64,000 nucleotides of DNA from JAQBVV01 sp965249205 (GTDB lineage: Bacteria; Acidobacteriota; Vicinamibacteria; Vicinamibacterales; UBA2999), in NCBI GenBank assembly GCA_965249205.1, contig CBDFLL010000004.1, positions 434,001-498,000 on the forward strand, in the 5' to 3' direction. The first letter of the stretch is position 1. Each line of letters starts with the position of its first letter. The translations under genes and the position numbers were made by a program. Positions 1 to 9,301 of this stretch are shown here, one piece after another. The notes beneath the pieces were generated by a model that saw only the letters and a list, made by a program, of their open reading frames with translations, ran no database searches and was not told the origin of the DNA.

Positions 1-229
1 GCCGATCGATTCGTTCGCTCGGCTGAAGCAACGCCGCATCGACGTGCTGAAGCCGACGGCTGAAACCGGTAAGCGCGCGGAGGTGGGCCTCGACTGCTGG
101 GCGGCTGAAGTTCTCTAGTAAATCGTCGTGCAGATGCACACCGTCCCGGCTCGCCTGACCTGGTAGGAACTCGCGGAGATGGGCGAGGTAGTCCTCGACA
201 AAATGAGGGAACGGCTCAGATGGGTACAT
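1..229 (-). CDS. DUF885 family protein, N-terminal part (cut by window edge)
   Basis: The minus strand is open from an ATG at 229 to the left edge, giving about 76 residues that begin MYPSEPFPHFVEDYL. The FVEDYL...LHDDLLENFSRP pattern looks like the start of DUF885 proteins, a bacterial family of uncharacterised, often exported, hydrolase-like proteins. It is divergent from rsmI, with about 75 bp between the two starts. Only the N-terminus is visible and no catalytic residue can be checked. The family assignment is by recognition and the function is unknown. Confidence 0.55.
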   Translation of the reverse strand, partial: MYPSEPFPHFVEDYLAHLREFLPGQASRDGVHLHDDLLENFSRPAVEAHLRALTGFSRRLQHVDAALLQPSERIDR

Positions 230-284
230 GCGTGACCACGGCGCGCTCGCTACCTCCGATGCGTTAGCGCGAAGCCTCCAATGG

Positions 285-290
285 TACAAT
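285..290 (+). promoter_or_regulatory. possible -10 box for rsmI
   Basis: TACAAT lies 14 bp upstream of the rsmI ATG, in the gap between divergent genes. No convincing -35 box is present at 16-18 bp, so this is tentative. If used, the leader would be only a few bases long. Confidence 0.3.
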
Positions 291-303
291 AACGGTCCGC
301 CCG

Positions 304-1149
304 ATGCCCGGCACGTTGTTCGTCGTCGCCACGCCCATCGGCAACCTTGAGGACATCACGCTTCGAGCCCTGCGTGTATTGCGGGAGGTCGATCTCATCG
401 CGGCCGAGGATACGCGGCGCACGGCCAAGCTCCTGGCCCATTTTTCGATCCCGTCAGCGACGCTCAGCTTTCACGAGCACAACACGCGGACCCGCGTCCC
501 GGAACTGCTGGAGCGGTTGGATCGTGGGGAAAACGTGGCGCTGGTCACCGATGCCGGCACGCCCGGCATTTCAGACCCCGGATGCGAGCTGATTCGGGTC
601 TGCGGCGAAAAGGGGCTCCGTGTCGACCCGGTGCCGGGGGCCTGTGCTCCGGTGACTGCGGCCGTGGCATCTGGCTTTCCTTTGGCGTCGCTGACGATAT
701 TTGGGTTCATCCCTGTTCGGTCGAAAGACAGAAAACAGTGGATTGAGCGGGCGCGTGAAGTTGGTGGTACGTTCACCTGCTTCGAAACGCCGCACCGTAT
801 TCTCAGGACGCTGGCAGACGCGCCCACATTGTTTGGCACTAGGCCTATATTTGTAGCCAGGGAGATGACTAAACTCCATCAACAATTCATCCACGGTTCT
901 GGCCAAGAGATTGTTGGTCGTATGACCTCGACAAAGGGTGAGTTTACCCTTGTGTTGGGCCCATCCGAGGTCGTTGAGAGCAATCAGGAACCCGTAGACG
1001 ACGCTCGCGTTTTCGCTGATTTTGGTCATATGGCTAAAACAGGGGGTGGTGGGAGACGGGCCGCCGTGGCCGCCGTGGCGAAATCTTACGGTCTTTCGAC
1101 CAAATATGTCTACGATCTGATTGAGAAGCGCAGGGGTTATGGTTCCTGA
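304..1149 (+). CDS. rsmI: 16S rRNA (cytidine(1402)-2'-O)-methyltransferase
   Basis: RsmI uses S-adenosylmethionine to 2'-O-methylate C1402 in the decoding centre of 16S rRNA. The 281-residue product shows the tetrapyrrole-methylase-type fold: VVATPIGNLEDITLRAL near residues 7-23, an EDTRRT motif at about 35-40, TDAGTPGISDPG at about 82-93, and VPGACAPVTAA near 109-119. Its length matches the family. The last residues (GLSTKYVYDLIEKRRG) match the usual C-terminal helix. The ATG at 304 begins directly with the conserved strand. The 3' end overlaps the start of glmU by 11 bp, suggesting coupling. Confidence 0.93.
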   Translation: MPGTLFVVATPIGNLEDITLRALRVLREVDLIAAEDTRRTAKLLAHFSIPSATLSFHEHNTRTRVPELLERLDRGENVALVTDAGTPGISDPGCELIRVCGEKGLRVDPVPGACAPVTAAVASGFPLASLTIFGFIPVRSKDRKQWIERAREVGGTFTCFETPHRILRTLADAPTLFGTRPIFVAREMTKLHQQFIHGSGQEIVGRMTSTKGEFTLVLGPSEVVESNQEPVDDARVFADFGHMAKTGGGGRRAAVAAVAKSYGLSTKYVYDLIEKRRGYGS

Positions 1150-2530
1150 CGTCCACGTGGTCATTCTGGCCGCTGGCCAGGGGACACGGATGAAGTCCTC
1201 CCTACCCAAGGTGCTTCATCCGGTTGCGGGCGAACCGATGCTTGAGCACGTCCTGCGAACGGCCGCGGCTCTCGGGCCGGCGACCACGACGCTGGTCGTC
1301 GGACATGGGGCGGACGCGATACAGACGCGCCTGCCGGGCCGCAGCGGCCTTCGACTTGCGTTACAGGTGCCTCAGAGCGGCACCGCACACGCGCTGCAGC
1401 AGGCAGAGCCGCTGCTGGCTGGGCAGGGCGGCACCCTCGTGCTTTTGTCCGGCGATGTCCCACTTCTTCGCGCTGAGACGGTCAGGCTGCTCGTCGCAAG
1501 ACACCAGGCTGCCAAGGCTGCAGCTACCGTGATGACGGCCGTTGTGGAGCAGCCGTACGGCTATGGTCGCGTTATCCGCACAGCTGGGAATATTGTCGGC
1601 ATCGTCGAGGAGCGCGACGCGTCGGCAGCACAGCGCCGGGGCTGCGAGATCAACAGCGGAATTTATGCCTTTGACTTGCCACCGCTCTTCGACGCCTTGC
1701 GCACCATCGCGGCGCGCAACGCCCAGGGTGAGTATTACCTGACCGATTTGGTCGCCGTCTATAGACGCCGCCGATTAGCCGTCGAAACGCAAATCGTAGG
1801 AGACCCCCGCGAAGTTCGCGGGGTCAACACACGCAGTGAGCTCTCGGAAGTGAGTACGATCATGAGACAGAACAAGAACGCAGAACTGATGGCCGCCGGC
1901 GTCACCATCGTCGATCCAGCCACCACCTACATCGACAACGAGGTTGAGGTCGGCCAAGACACGGTAATCCACCCAGGTGTGCTGATCCAGGGACGATCGA
2001 AAATCGGCTCGGCCTGTGAAATCCACGCCAGCGTCCGTATCGCCGACTCGGAAATCGGTGATCGGGTGACCATCCACGATTTCTGCCTGATTCTTGATTC
2101 GCAGGTAGCTGAGGGGGCGGCGGTTGGTCCGTTTGCTCACCTGCGTTCGGCCACCGACATTGGCGCAGGCGCAAAGATCGGCAATTTCGTAGAGCTCAAG
2201 AAGACCACGTTCGGGGCTGGATCGAAGGCGAACCATTTATCCTATCTCGGCGATGCGACGATTGGCACCAAGGTCAACGTCGGAGCAGGTACCATCACGT
2301 GCAACTACGATGGGCAGAAGAAACACCAGACCGTGATTGAAGACGACGCTTTTATCGGAAGCGATTCACAACTCATCGCGCCGGTTCGAGTCGGCAAGGG
2401 TGCCTATGTCGGAGCGGGCTCATCGATCACCGAGGACGTCCCCCCGGGGGCGCTCGGCGTCGGCCGGGGACGGCAAGCCAACATAGAGGGTTGGGCGGAC
2501 CGTAAGAAGGCCGCGCGGGCGAAGACGTAA
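1139..2530 (+). CDS. glmU: bifunctional UDP-N-acetylglucosamine pyrophosphorylase / glucosamine-1-phosphate N-acetyltransferase
   Basis: GlmU acetylates glucosamine-1-phosphate and then transfers UMP to give UDP-GlcNAc, the precursor of peptidoglycan and LPS. The N-terminal uridylyltransferase half has ILAAGQGTRMKSSLPKVLH; the C-terminal half is a left-handed beta-helix with hexapeptide turns and VNVGAGTITCNYDG. The 463-residue length fits the family. An earlier in-frame TTG at 1121 exists, but the ATG at 1139 sits 6 residues before the conserved strand with AGGGG just upstream, so it was chosen. The gene lies in a row with glmS, the preceding step of the pathway. Confidence 0.95.
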   Translation: MVPDVHVVILAAGQGTRMKSSLPKVLHPVAGEPMLEHVLRTAAALGPATTTLVVGHGADAIQTRLPGRSGLRLALQVPQSGTAHALQQAEPLLAGQGGTLVLLSGDVPLLRAETVRLLVARHQAAKAAATVMTAVVEQPYGYGRVIRTAGNIVGIVEERDASAAQRRGCEINSGIYAFDLPPLFDALRTIAARNAQGEYYLTDLVAVYRRRRLAVETQIVGDPREVRGVNTRSELSEVSTIMRQNKNAELMAAGVTIVDPATTYIDNEVEVGQDTVIHPGVLIQGRSKIGSACEIHASVRIADSEIGDRVTIHDFCLILDSQVAEGAAVGPFAHLRSATDIGAGAKIGNFVELKKTTFGAGSKANHLSYLGDATIGTKVNVGAGTITCNYDGQKKHQTVIEDDAFIGSDSQLIAPVRVGKGAYVGAGSSITEDVPPGALGVGRGRQANIEGWADRKKAARAKT

Positions 2531-2560
2531 CCGGCGAAAGGCGAAACGGGGAACACCTCA

Positions 2561-4402
2561 ATGTGTGGAATTATCGGGTACATCGGGTCCAAACCCGTCG
2601 TGCCACTCCTGCTGGACGGATTGCGGCGCATGGAGTATCGCGGCTATGACTCCGCAGGCGTCGCGCTCGTCCGCCCAGACGGGATCTCGCTTCGTCGATC
2701 GCCAGGTAAGCTGGTCAATCTTGAAAGCACGATCCGAGACGAGCCGGTCGAGGGCCGGTACGGGATTGGCCACACGCGCTGGGCGACGCACGGGAGACCC
2801 ACCGAGGAGAACGCACATCCGCATAGTGACTGCACCGGTCGCATTGTGGTCGTGCATAACGGCATCATCGAGAACTACCTTGAGCTAAAAAGCGAACTTC
2901 AGTCGCAGGGCCACAACTTCCAAACCGAGACCGACACGGAAATCGTTGCTCATCTTGTCGAGCGCGAAATGCGGGACGATAGCCTGGAGGGCGCGGTCCG
3001 TCGCGCGTTGACGTCTTTACGCGGCATGTTCGCGCTGGTGCTGGTGTCTGCCGACGACCAGGACAAGATCGTGGCGGTGGGCAACGGCCCAGGGTTGGTT
3101 GTCGGTATAGGCGTGGACGAGTCCTTTGTCGCCTCCGACATCCCTGCCATTCTCAGCCACACCCGCGATGTCGTGTTTCTCAGCAACGAGGAGATAGCGG
3201 TCATTACTCCGTCCGGCGTTGCCTTCACCGACCACGGCGGCCGCCCGCTCTCGAAGCCGACGCAGCGCGTGCTGTGGGATCCGATCGCGGCCGAGAAGGG
3301 CGGACATAGGCACTTCATGCTCAAGGAGATCTACGAGCAACCCTCGGCAGCGCGCGAGACGATCCTGGGCCGCGTGTCGGTGGACCGAGGCCAGATGTTC
3401 CTGGAAGACCTACATATCCCGGACGAAACGCTGCGCACACTTGAAAAGGTCACCATCATCGCGTGCGGGACCTCGTGGCACGCCGGACTTGTCGGCAAGT
3501 ACCTGATCGAAGCCGTCGCACAATTGCCCGTCGAGGTCGACTACGGCTCTGAATACCGCAATCGCAGTCCGATCGTGGCGGCGAAGGAACTCACGATCGC
3601 CATCACCCAGTCTGGCGAGACCGCTGACACGCTTGCCGCGCTGCGAGAGGCGCGCGGAAGGGGCGCGCACGGCATCGCCATTTGCAATGTGGTCGGCAGT
3701 ATGGCGACGCGCGAAGCTGACGGTACGGTCTACACGCACGCGGGCCCTGAGATCGGCGTGGCCTCCACAAAAGCGTTCACGTCGCAACTGGTCGCTCTTC
3801 ACTTGCTCGCGCTATATCTGGCTCAGCTTCGCGGCAGTCTCACGCCGGAGACGCTGCGGCCACGCATCGCCGAACTCCTGCACGTGCCGCAATTGATCGA
3901 GCAGGCCATCAAGGCTTCCCGGGTCACCGAGAAAGTCGCCGAGCGATTCTACAGTCGCACCGATTTCCTGTTCCTCGGCAGAGGCATCAACTATCCGATC
4001 GCGCTCGAGGGAGCCTTGAAACTCAAGGAAATCTCCTATATTCACGCCGAGGGGTATCCAGCCGGTGAAATGAAGCACGGGCCGATCGCCTTGATCGATG
4101 AACGCATGCCAGTGGTGGCCCTTGCGCCCGCCGACCATGTCTTTGAGAAGATGGTCGGTAACGTGCAGGAAGCGAAGGCACGTGGCGGCTCGGTGATTGC
4201 GATTACGACGGAGGGTGATCCACGCATGGCCGACGTGCTCGACGCCAGTGATGTGATTCTTCCGATGCCTGCGACCGGCGCACTGCTCACGCCGATCGTT
4301 ATGACGATTCCACTCCAGCTGCTGGCGTACCACATTGCCGTTCGGCGTGGCTGTGATGTGGACCAGCCAAGAAATCTCGCGAAGAGCGTCACGGTAGAAT
4401 AG
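2561..4402 (+). CDS. glmS: glutamine--fructose-6-phosphate aminotransferase (isomerizing)
   Basis: GlmS makes glucosamine-6-phosphate from fructose-6-phosphate and glutamine, feeding GlmM and GlmU. The 613-residue protein begins MCGIIGYIG, which places the N-terminal cysteine nucleophile of the glutaminase domain at residue 2 after Met removal. HTRWATHG and HNGIIENY follow. Two SIS sugar-isomerase domains carry ITQSGETADT and STKAFTSQ. The C-terminus NLAKSVTVE is the conserved GlmS tail. It lies 30 bp after glmU. No glmS ribozyme-like structure is apparent in that gap. Confidence 0.96.
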   Translation: MCGIIGYIGSKPVVPLLLDGLRRMEYRGYDSAGVALVRPDGISLRRSPGKLVNLESTIRDEPVEGRYGIGHTRWATHGRPTEENAHPHSDCTGRIVVVHNGIIENYLELKSELQSQGHNFQTETDTEIVAHLVEREMRDDSLEGAVRRALTSLRGMFALVLVSADDQDKIVAVGNGPGLVVGIGVDESFVASDIPAILSHTRDVVFLSNEEIAVITPSGVAFTDHGGRPLSKPTQRVLWDPIAAEKGGHRHFMLKEIYEQPSAARETILGRVSVDRGQMFLEDLHIPDETLRTLEKVTIIACGTSWHAGLVGKYLIEAVAQLPVEVDYGSEYRNRSPIVAAKELTIAITQSGETADTLAALREARGRGAHGIAICNVVGSMATREADGTVYTHAGPEIGVASTKAFTSQLVALHLLALYLAQLRGSLTPETLRPRIAELLHVPQLIEQAIKASRVTEKVAERFYSRTDFLFLGRGINYPIALEGALKLKEISYIHAEGYPAGEMKHGPIALIDERMPVVALAPADHVFEKMVGNVQEAKARGGSVIAITTEGDPRMADVLDASDVILPMPATGALLTPIVMTIPLQLLAYHIAVRRGCDVDQPRNLAKSVTVE

Positions 4403-4408
4403 GGAGGC

Positions 4409-6673
4409 GTGGACCTTCTTTCCGCTCTGAATCCCGAACAACAGGACGCTGTTCTTCAGACTGACGGACCGATTCTCATCCTAGCCGGTGCAGGTTCTGG
4501 AAAGACGCGCGTCATTGCGCATCGCATCGCGCACCTGGTCAGCACCGGCATTTGCCCTCCCGATCGCGTGCTCGCTGTCACGTTCACCAACAAAGCCGCC
4601 GAAGAGATGCGCACACGCGTCGAAACGTTACTCGGCGTCGATTGCCGCCCGATGTGGATCTCGACGTTTCATGCGCTGTGCGCTCGGCTCCTGCGCCGCG
4701 AAGCACCGCACGTGGGCTTGTCCAGAGATTTCGTCATCTACGACTCCACTGATCAGCTGACGCTGATGAAGCAGGCCATGCGGCAACTGGGCGTTGATGA
4801 CACCTCGGTGCAGCCTCGCCAAGCGCTGTCGCGGATCAGTCACGCGAAGAACCGTATGGAAGGGCCGGAGGTCCTCGCCGCTGATGCCTGGAATCCGCGT
4901 GACCAACAGATCGGCACCCTGTATGGCATGTACGTCAAAGCCCTCGCCGATGCCAACGCACTGGACTTTGATGACCTGCTGTTGAAGACGGTCGAGCTAT
5001 TCGACAAATCCGAACCGGTGCGCGACAAGTACAGTGGGAAGTTTCGTTTTCTGATGGTCGACGAATATCAGGACACGAATCGCCCACAGTATCTGCTGAT
5101 TCAGCGCCTCGCGTCTCAGCACAGAAACCTCTGCGTCGTCGGGGATCCCGATCAGTCGATCTACAAGTGGCGCGGGGCAGACCTGCGAAACATTCTCGAT
5201 TTCGAGCACGACTTTCCCGAAGCGCGAGTCGTGCGCCTCGAGCGCAACTATCGATCGACCCAGGTGATCCTCGACGCCGCCTCCGCCGTGATTTCCCAGA
5301 ATCGCAACCGGAAAGAGAAGCGCCTCTACACGGAACTGGCGGGCGGCCCTCCCGTGCGCTACTACCGTGCCGCTGACGATCTTGACGAGGCTGAATTCAT
5401 CGCACGTACGTCGAGGGCGGCATTGCACGACGACGAAGAGACCACCGTCGCCGTCCTCTATCGGACCAACGCGCAGTCGCGCACGGTCGAAGACGCGCTT
5501 CGCCGGTCCGGCACGAACTACAAGATCATCGGCGGCGTCCGCTTCTACGAGCGCAAGGAGATCAAGGACGCGCTGGCCTACCTCCGACTCATCCTGAACC
5601 CCCATGACAGCGTGAGCCTCCGGCGCGTGATCAATGTCCCGGCGCGGGGTATCGGTAAGGGCGTTCTGGACTCACTCGCCGGCGTCGAGCTGCACGAAGA
5701 CGTCGAGTCGCCATCATTGCTCGCCGGCTTGCTGCCAGTGGTCTCGACCGATTCGCTGTGGGCCCGGCTCGTACACGCGGTCGAGCATCGCAGCTTCACG
5801 CCGCGCGCCTGCGCCTCGCTCTCGGCGTTTCGCGACCTACTCACGGGCCTGGCGGGCATGGCCACCGCGGACACTGTCTCGGTGCTGCTGGGCAAGGCGA
5901 TCGATCGGAGTGGGTATCTGCAGGATTTGCGCGAAGAGCGCAGCGAAGAGGCCGAGAGTCGCATCGAGAACCTGATGGAGCTGGTGTCCGCGGCTCGCGA
6001 ATACGAGATCCGCGACCCTGAGCCGTCGCTCGCGGGATTTGTCGATCAGCTGTCGTTGCTGTCCGACACGGACGAAGAGGCCGGCACGCGTCACGCCAGG
6101 GTCCTCATGATGACGATGCATAGCGCGAAAGGTCTGGAGTTCCCCGTCGTGATCATCGCGGGCCTCGAGGAAGGCTTGTTCCCGCATGCCCGGTCGATCG
6201 ATGACGACGGCGAACTGGAGGAGGAGCGGCGGCTCTGTTACGTCGGCATCACGCGGGCTCAACGCCACCTTGTGCTCACATCGGCCGCGCGGCGGCGCGT
6301 GTTCGGCGAGTATCAATCGAACGAGGCGTCGCGTTTCATCGACGAGATCCCCGGCGAACTCGTAGAACACGTTCCCTCCACGTTCGCGTCGTCTCGCCAG
6401 TCGTCCTCGTCGCGCGTTCATGGGAGCCGGGATGGCCGATCCTGGGGACGCCGCCGCGAGTATGAGGAACCGGCTCCGTATGCCTATGAAGATGAAGACC
6501 AGTCCGAATCAGGGGGTGTCAGGCCAGGAGTGCGCGTGCGGCATCCGACGTTCGGCGAAGGCACCGTCCTCAGCGTGGAACCACTCGAGGACGACACGAA
6601 GCTGATCGTGCGTTTTTCGTCAGTTGGGCAGAAAACACTACGAGCGCGGTTCGCGAAGCTGCAACTCCCGTAG
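4409..6673 (+). CDS. pcrA: UvrD/PcrA-type superfamily 1 DNA helicase
   Basis: An ATP-driven 3'-5' DNA helicase of the UvrD/PcrA/Rep group, acting in nucleotide excision repair, replication restart and removal of RecA filaments. The 754 residues show the Q motif (LNPEQQDAV), Walker A (GAGSGKT, about residues 28-34), the DEYQDTN Walker B, VGDPDQSIYKWRGAD, and late motifs (TMHSAKGLEF, YVGITRAQRHL). The C-terminus (GVRVRHPTFGEGTV...) is a PcrA/UvrD Tudor-like module used for RNA polymerase contact. The start is GTG at 4409, preceded by GGAGG. It lies 6 bp after glmS and is convergent with gyrA. Confidence 0.92.
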   Translation: MDLLSALNPEQQDAVLQTDGPILILAGAGSGKTRVIAHRIAHLVSTGICPPDRVLAVTFTNKAAEEMRTRVETLLGVDCRPMWISTFHALCARLLRREAPHVGLSRDFVIYDSTDQLTLMKQAMRQLGVDDTSVQPRQALSRISHAKNRMEGPEVLAADAWNPRDQQIGTLYGMYVKALADANALDFDDLLLKTVELFDKSEPVRDKYSGKFRFLMVDEYQDTNRPQYLLIQRLASQHRNLCVVGDPDQSIYKWRGADLRNILDFEHDFPEARVVRLERNYRSTQVILDAASAVISQNRNRKEKRLYTELAGGPPVRYYRAADDLDEAEFIARTSRAALHDDEETTVAVLYRTNAQSRTVEDALRRSGTNYKIIGGVRFYERKEIKDALAYLRLILNPHDSVSLRRVINVPARGIGKGVLDSLAGVELHEDVESPSLLAGLLPVVSTDSLWARLVHAVEHRSFTPRACASLSAFRDLLTGLAGMATADTVSVLLGKAIDRSGYLQDLREERSEEAESRIENLMELVSAAREYEIRDPEPSLAGFVDQLSLLSDTDEEAGTRHARVLMMTMHSAKGLEFPVVIIAGLEEGLFPHARSIDDDGELEEERRLCYVGITRAQRHLVLTSAARRRVFGEYQSNEASRFIDEIPGELVEHVPSTFASSRQSSSSRVHGSRDGRSWGRRREYEEPAPYAYEDEDQSESGGVRPGVRVRHPTFGEGTVLSVEPLEDDTKLIVRFSSVGQKTLRARFAKLQLP

Positions 6674-6702
6674 ACGCCGTCGTTGAGCGACGATCCAGAC
6701 GC

Positions 6703-9225
6703 TTACACCTCGACCGGCGGCGGGTCTTCTTCGCCGTCCTCCCCGCCGTCCTCCTCGGCCAGACGCGCGATCGACACCACGCGGTCATCGCCTTCGATAT
6801 CGATCAAGCGCACGCCCTGTGTCGCGCGCCCAATCGTGCGAATGTCCCGCGCGGCCATGCGCAGAATTTTTCCCTGCTCCGTGATCAGCATCAACTCCTC
6901 GTTGTCGGTGACCTCGCTCAGGCTAACAACCTTGCCGTTGCGATCACTGGTCTGGATATTGATGATGCCAACGCCACCCCTCGCCTGCACTCGGTACTCG
7001 CTCAACTCCGTCCGCTTCCCATAGCCCCGCTCAGTGACCGACAGAATCGTGCCGCCGGCCCGCAGCACTTCCATCGCGACCACTTCATCGCCGGCGCGAA
7101 GCGAGATGCCGCGCACACCGTATGCATTTCGCCCCATCGACCGCACACCCGCTTCAGCGAAGCGGATGCTCATGCCGTCGCGTGTCCCGATGAAGACCTC
7201 GCCTCTGCCGTCAGAGACCTGGGTGTCGATCACGGAGTCGTCCTCCTCGACACCCATCGCGATGATGCCACCGGCTCTCGGATTGCTGAACGCCGTCAAC
7301 TCGGTCTTCTTGATGACGCCGCGGCGCGTGCCCATCACGATGAACTTGCCGGCCTCGAACTCCTTGACAGTCAGCAACGCGGCGATATGCTCGCCGTCCT
7401 CCATGGACACAAGGTTCGCGATCGCCTTGCCGCGCCCGTCAGGACCAACATCAGGAATGGTGTACACCTTCAGCCAGTACACGCGGCCGCGATCCGAAAA
7501 GATCATGATGTAGGCGTGCGTGGACGCGACGAAGAGGTGACTGACGAAGTCCTCCTCGCGCGTGCGCATGCCGATCCGTCCCTTGCCCCCTCGCCGCTGG
7601 TTGCGGTAGCTGGCGATCGCCGTACGCTTGATGTACCCGGTACTACTGACCGTGATCGCCATGTCTTCCTCGACGATCAGATCCTCTGCGCGGAACTCGC
7701 CCTCCTCAGCCAGAATCTCCGTCCGTCGCTCATCTCCGTGCTTCTCGCGCACCGCGCGCAACTCATCAACGATGATCTGCATGACCAGCGTGTCACTGGA
7801 CAGAATCGCAAGGAGCCGTTCGATCAACGCGAGCAACTCCGCCAGCTCGTCGAGAATCTTCTGTCGCTCCAGGCCGGTCAGCCGCTGCAGCTGCATGTCG
7901 AGGATGGCCTGCGCCTGAATCTGGGTGAGGCTGAACTGCGCCATCAGGCCAACTCTGGCTTCGCCCGGGTTCTTGGCGCTTCGAATGAGCGCGATCACGG
8001 CGTCCAGATGGTCGAGTGCGATCTTGAGGCCTTCAAGGATATGGCGACGGGCCTCGGCCTTGCGTAGCTCGAATTCCGTTCGGCGTCGCACAACCTCACG
8101 GCGAAACTCCACAAAGTTGTCGAGAATCTCGATGAGCGACAACACCCTCGGGCGGCCACCGACGATGGCGAGCATGATGATGCCGAAACTGCTCTGTAGG
8201 GCCGTGTGCTTATACAGGTTGTTGAGGACAACGTCGCCGACTTCGCCCCGTTTCAGGTCGATGACAATGCGCATGCCATCGCGATCCGATTCATCGCGAA
8301 TGTCGGAAATACCCTCGATCGTCCTGTCACGGACCAGATCCGCGATGCGTTCAATGAGCCTGGCCTTGTTGACCTGGTACGGAATCTCCTCGATCACGAT
8401 CGACGATCGATCGCCCTTCTTCGAGACCTCGATCTCGGACTTCGCCCGCATCACGACCGCACCCCGGCCCGTCAGGTACGCTTGCCGGATCCCGTGACTG
8501 CCAACGATGTATCCGCCGGTCGGGAAGTCAGGACCGGGAACCAGTTCCAGCAGGCGCTGCTGTTTCTCGAGTAGTGTGGGCGGGGCGTCCTGCTGGGCGC
8601 TCTCAATCAACCAGATCGCCGCATCGATCACCTCGCGCATGTTGTGCGGAGGCAGGTTCGTGGCCATGCCGACGGCGATACCAGCTGAGCCGTTGACGAG
8701 CAGATTCGGGTACGGAGCCGGCAGCACGGTCGGCTCATCGGTCGTCTCGTCGAAGTTGGGAACGAGGTCTACGGTGTCCTTCTCGAGATCGCCCATGAGC
8801 TCTTCGGCGAGGGACTCGAGACGCGCTTCGGTATACCGATAGGCGGCGGGAGGATCTCCATCGATCGAACCGAAGTTCCCCTGACCGTCAACCAGGGGAT
8901 AGCGCATGTTGAAATCCTGCGCCAGACGCACGAGCGTGTCGTAGGCAGGGGCGTCTCCATGCGGATGGTAGTTCCCGATGACCTCGCCGACGATCTTCGC
9001 GCACTTCCGGTGCCCGCGGTTGGACGCCAGCCCCATCTGCCGCATCGCGTACAACACACGCCGATGCGCCGGCTTCAGGCCATCCCGAATATCCGGAAGT
9101 GCCCGTCCAATGATCACGCTCATCGCGTAATCCATGTACGAGCGCTTCATCTCGTCTTCGATGTTGACGGGGATTTTGCTCTGGTCTGGTGCGTTCATGG
9201 ACTTCTGTGTTGTCGATCGCGACAT
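6703..9225 (-). CDS. gyrA: DNA gyrase subunit A
   Basis: The breaking-rejoining subunit of gyrase (A2B2), which introduces negative supercoils. The 840 residues include DGLKPAHRRVLYAM, the quinolone-determining segment HPHGDAPAYDT, VDGQGNFGSIDGD and the active-site tyrosine in YRYTEARL. A C-terminal beta-pinwheel of repeated strands follows from about residue 510, with QRRGGKGR as the GyrA-box-like motif. The position equivalent to E. coli Ser83 is Ala here. Start: ATG at 9225; an in-frame ATG nine codons later is an alternative. The gene is 76 bp downstream of gyrB on the same strand, probably co-transcribed. Confidence 0.96.
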   Translation of the reverse strand: MSRSTTQKSMNAPDQSKIPVNIEDEMKRSYMDYAMSVIIGRALPDIRDGLKPAHRRVLYAMRQMGLASNRGHRKCAKIVGEVIGNYHPHGDAPAYDTLVRLAQDFNMRYPLVDGQGNFGSIDGDPPAAYRYTEARLESLAEELMGDLEKDTVDLVPNFDETTDEPTVLPAPYPNLLVNGSAGIAVGMATNLPPHNMREVIDAAIWLIESAQQDAPPTLLEKQQRLLELVPGPDFPTGGYIVGSHGIRQAYLTGRGAVVMRAKSEIEVSKKGDRSSIVIEEIPYQVNKARLIERIADLVRDRTIEGISDIRDESDRDGMRIVIDLKRGEVGDVVLNNLYKHTALQSSFGIIMLAIVGGRPRVLSLIEILDNFVEFRREVVRRRTEFELRKAEARRHILEGLKIALDHLDAVIALIRSAKNPGEARVGLMAQFSLTQIQAQAILDMQLQRLTGLERQKILDELAELLALIERLLAILSSDTLVMQIIVDELRAVREKHGDERRTEILAEEGEFRAEDLIVEEDMAITVSSTGYIKRTAIASYRNQRRGGKGRIGMRTREEDFVSHLFVASTHAYIMIFSDRGRVYWLKVYTIPDVGPDGRGKAIANLVSMEDGEHIAALLTVKEFEAGKFIVMGTRRGVIKKTELTAFSNPRAGGIIAMGVEEDDSVIDTQVSDGRGEVFIGTRDGMSIRFAEAGVRSMGRNAYGVRGISLRAGDEVVAMEVLRAGGTILSVTERGYGKRTELSEYRVQARGGVGIINIQTSDRNGKVVSLSEVTDNEELMLITEQGKILRMAARDIRTIGRATQGVRLIDIEGDDRVVSIARLAEEDGGEDGEEDPPPVEV

Positions 9226-9301
9226 GGCTCAAGCCGGAGGGCCCGAGCCGCGCGTGTGGTCTTAGACGGACGGTTGGCCGCCAGCCCCGAGCCTGGAGCC
9301 T

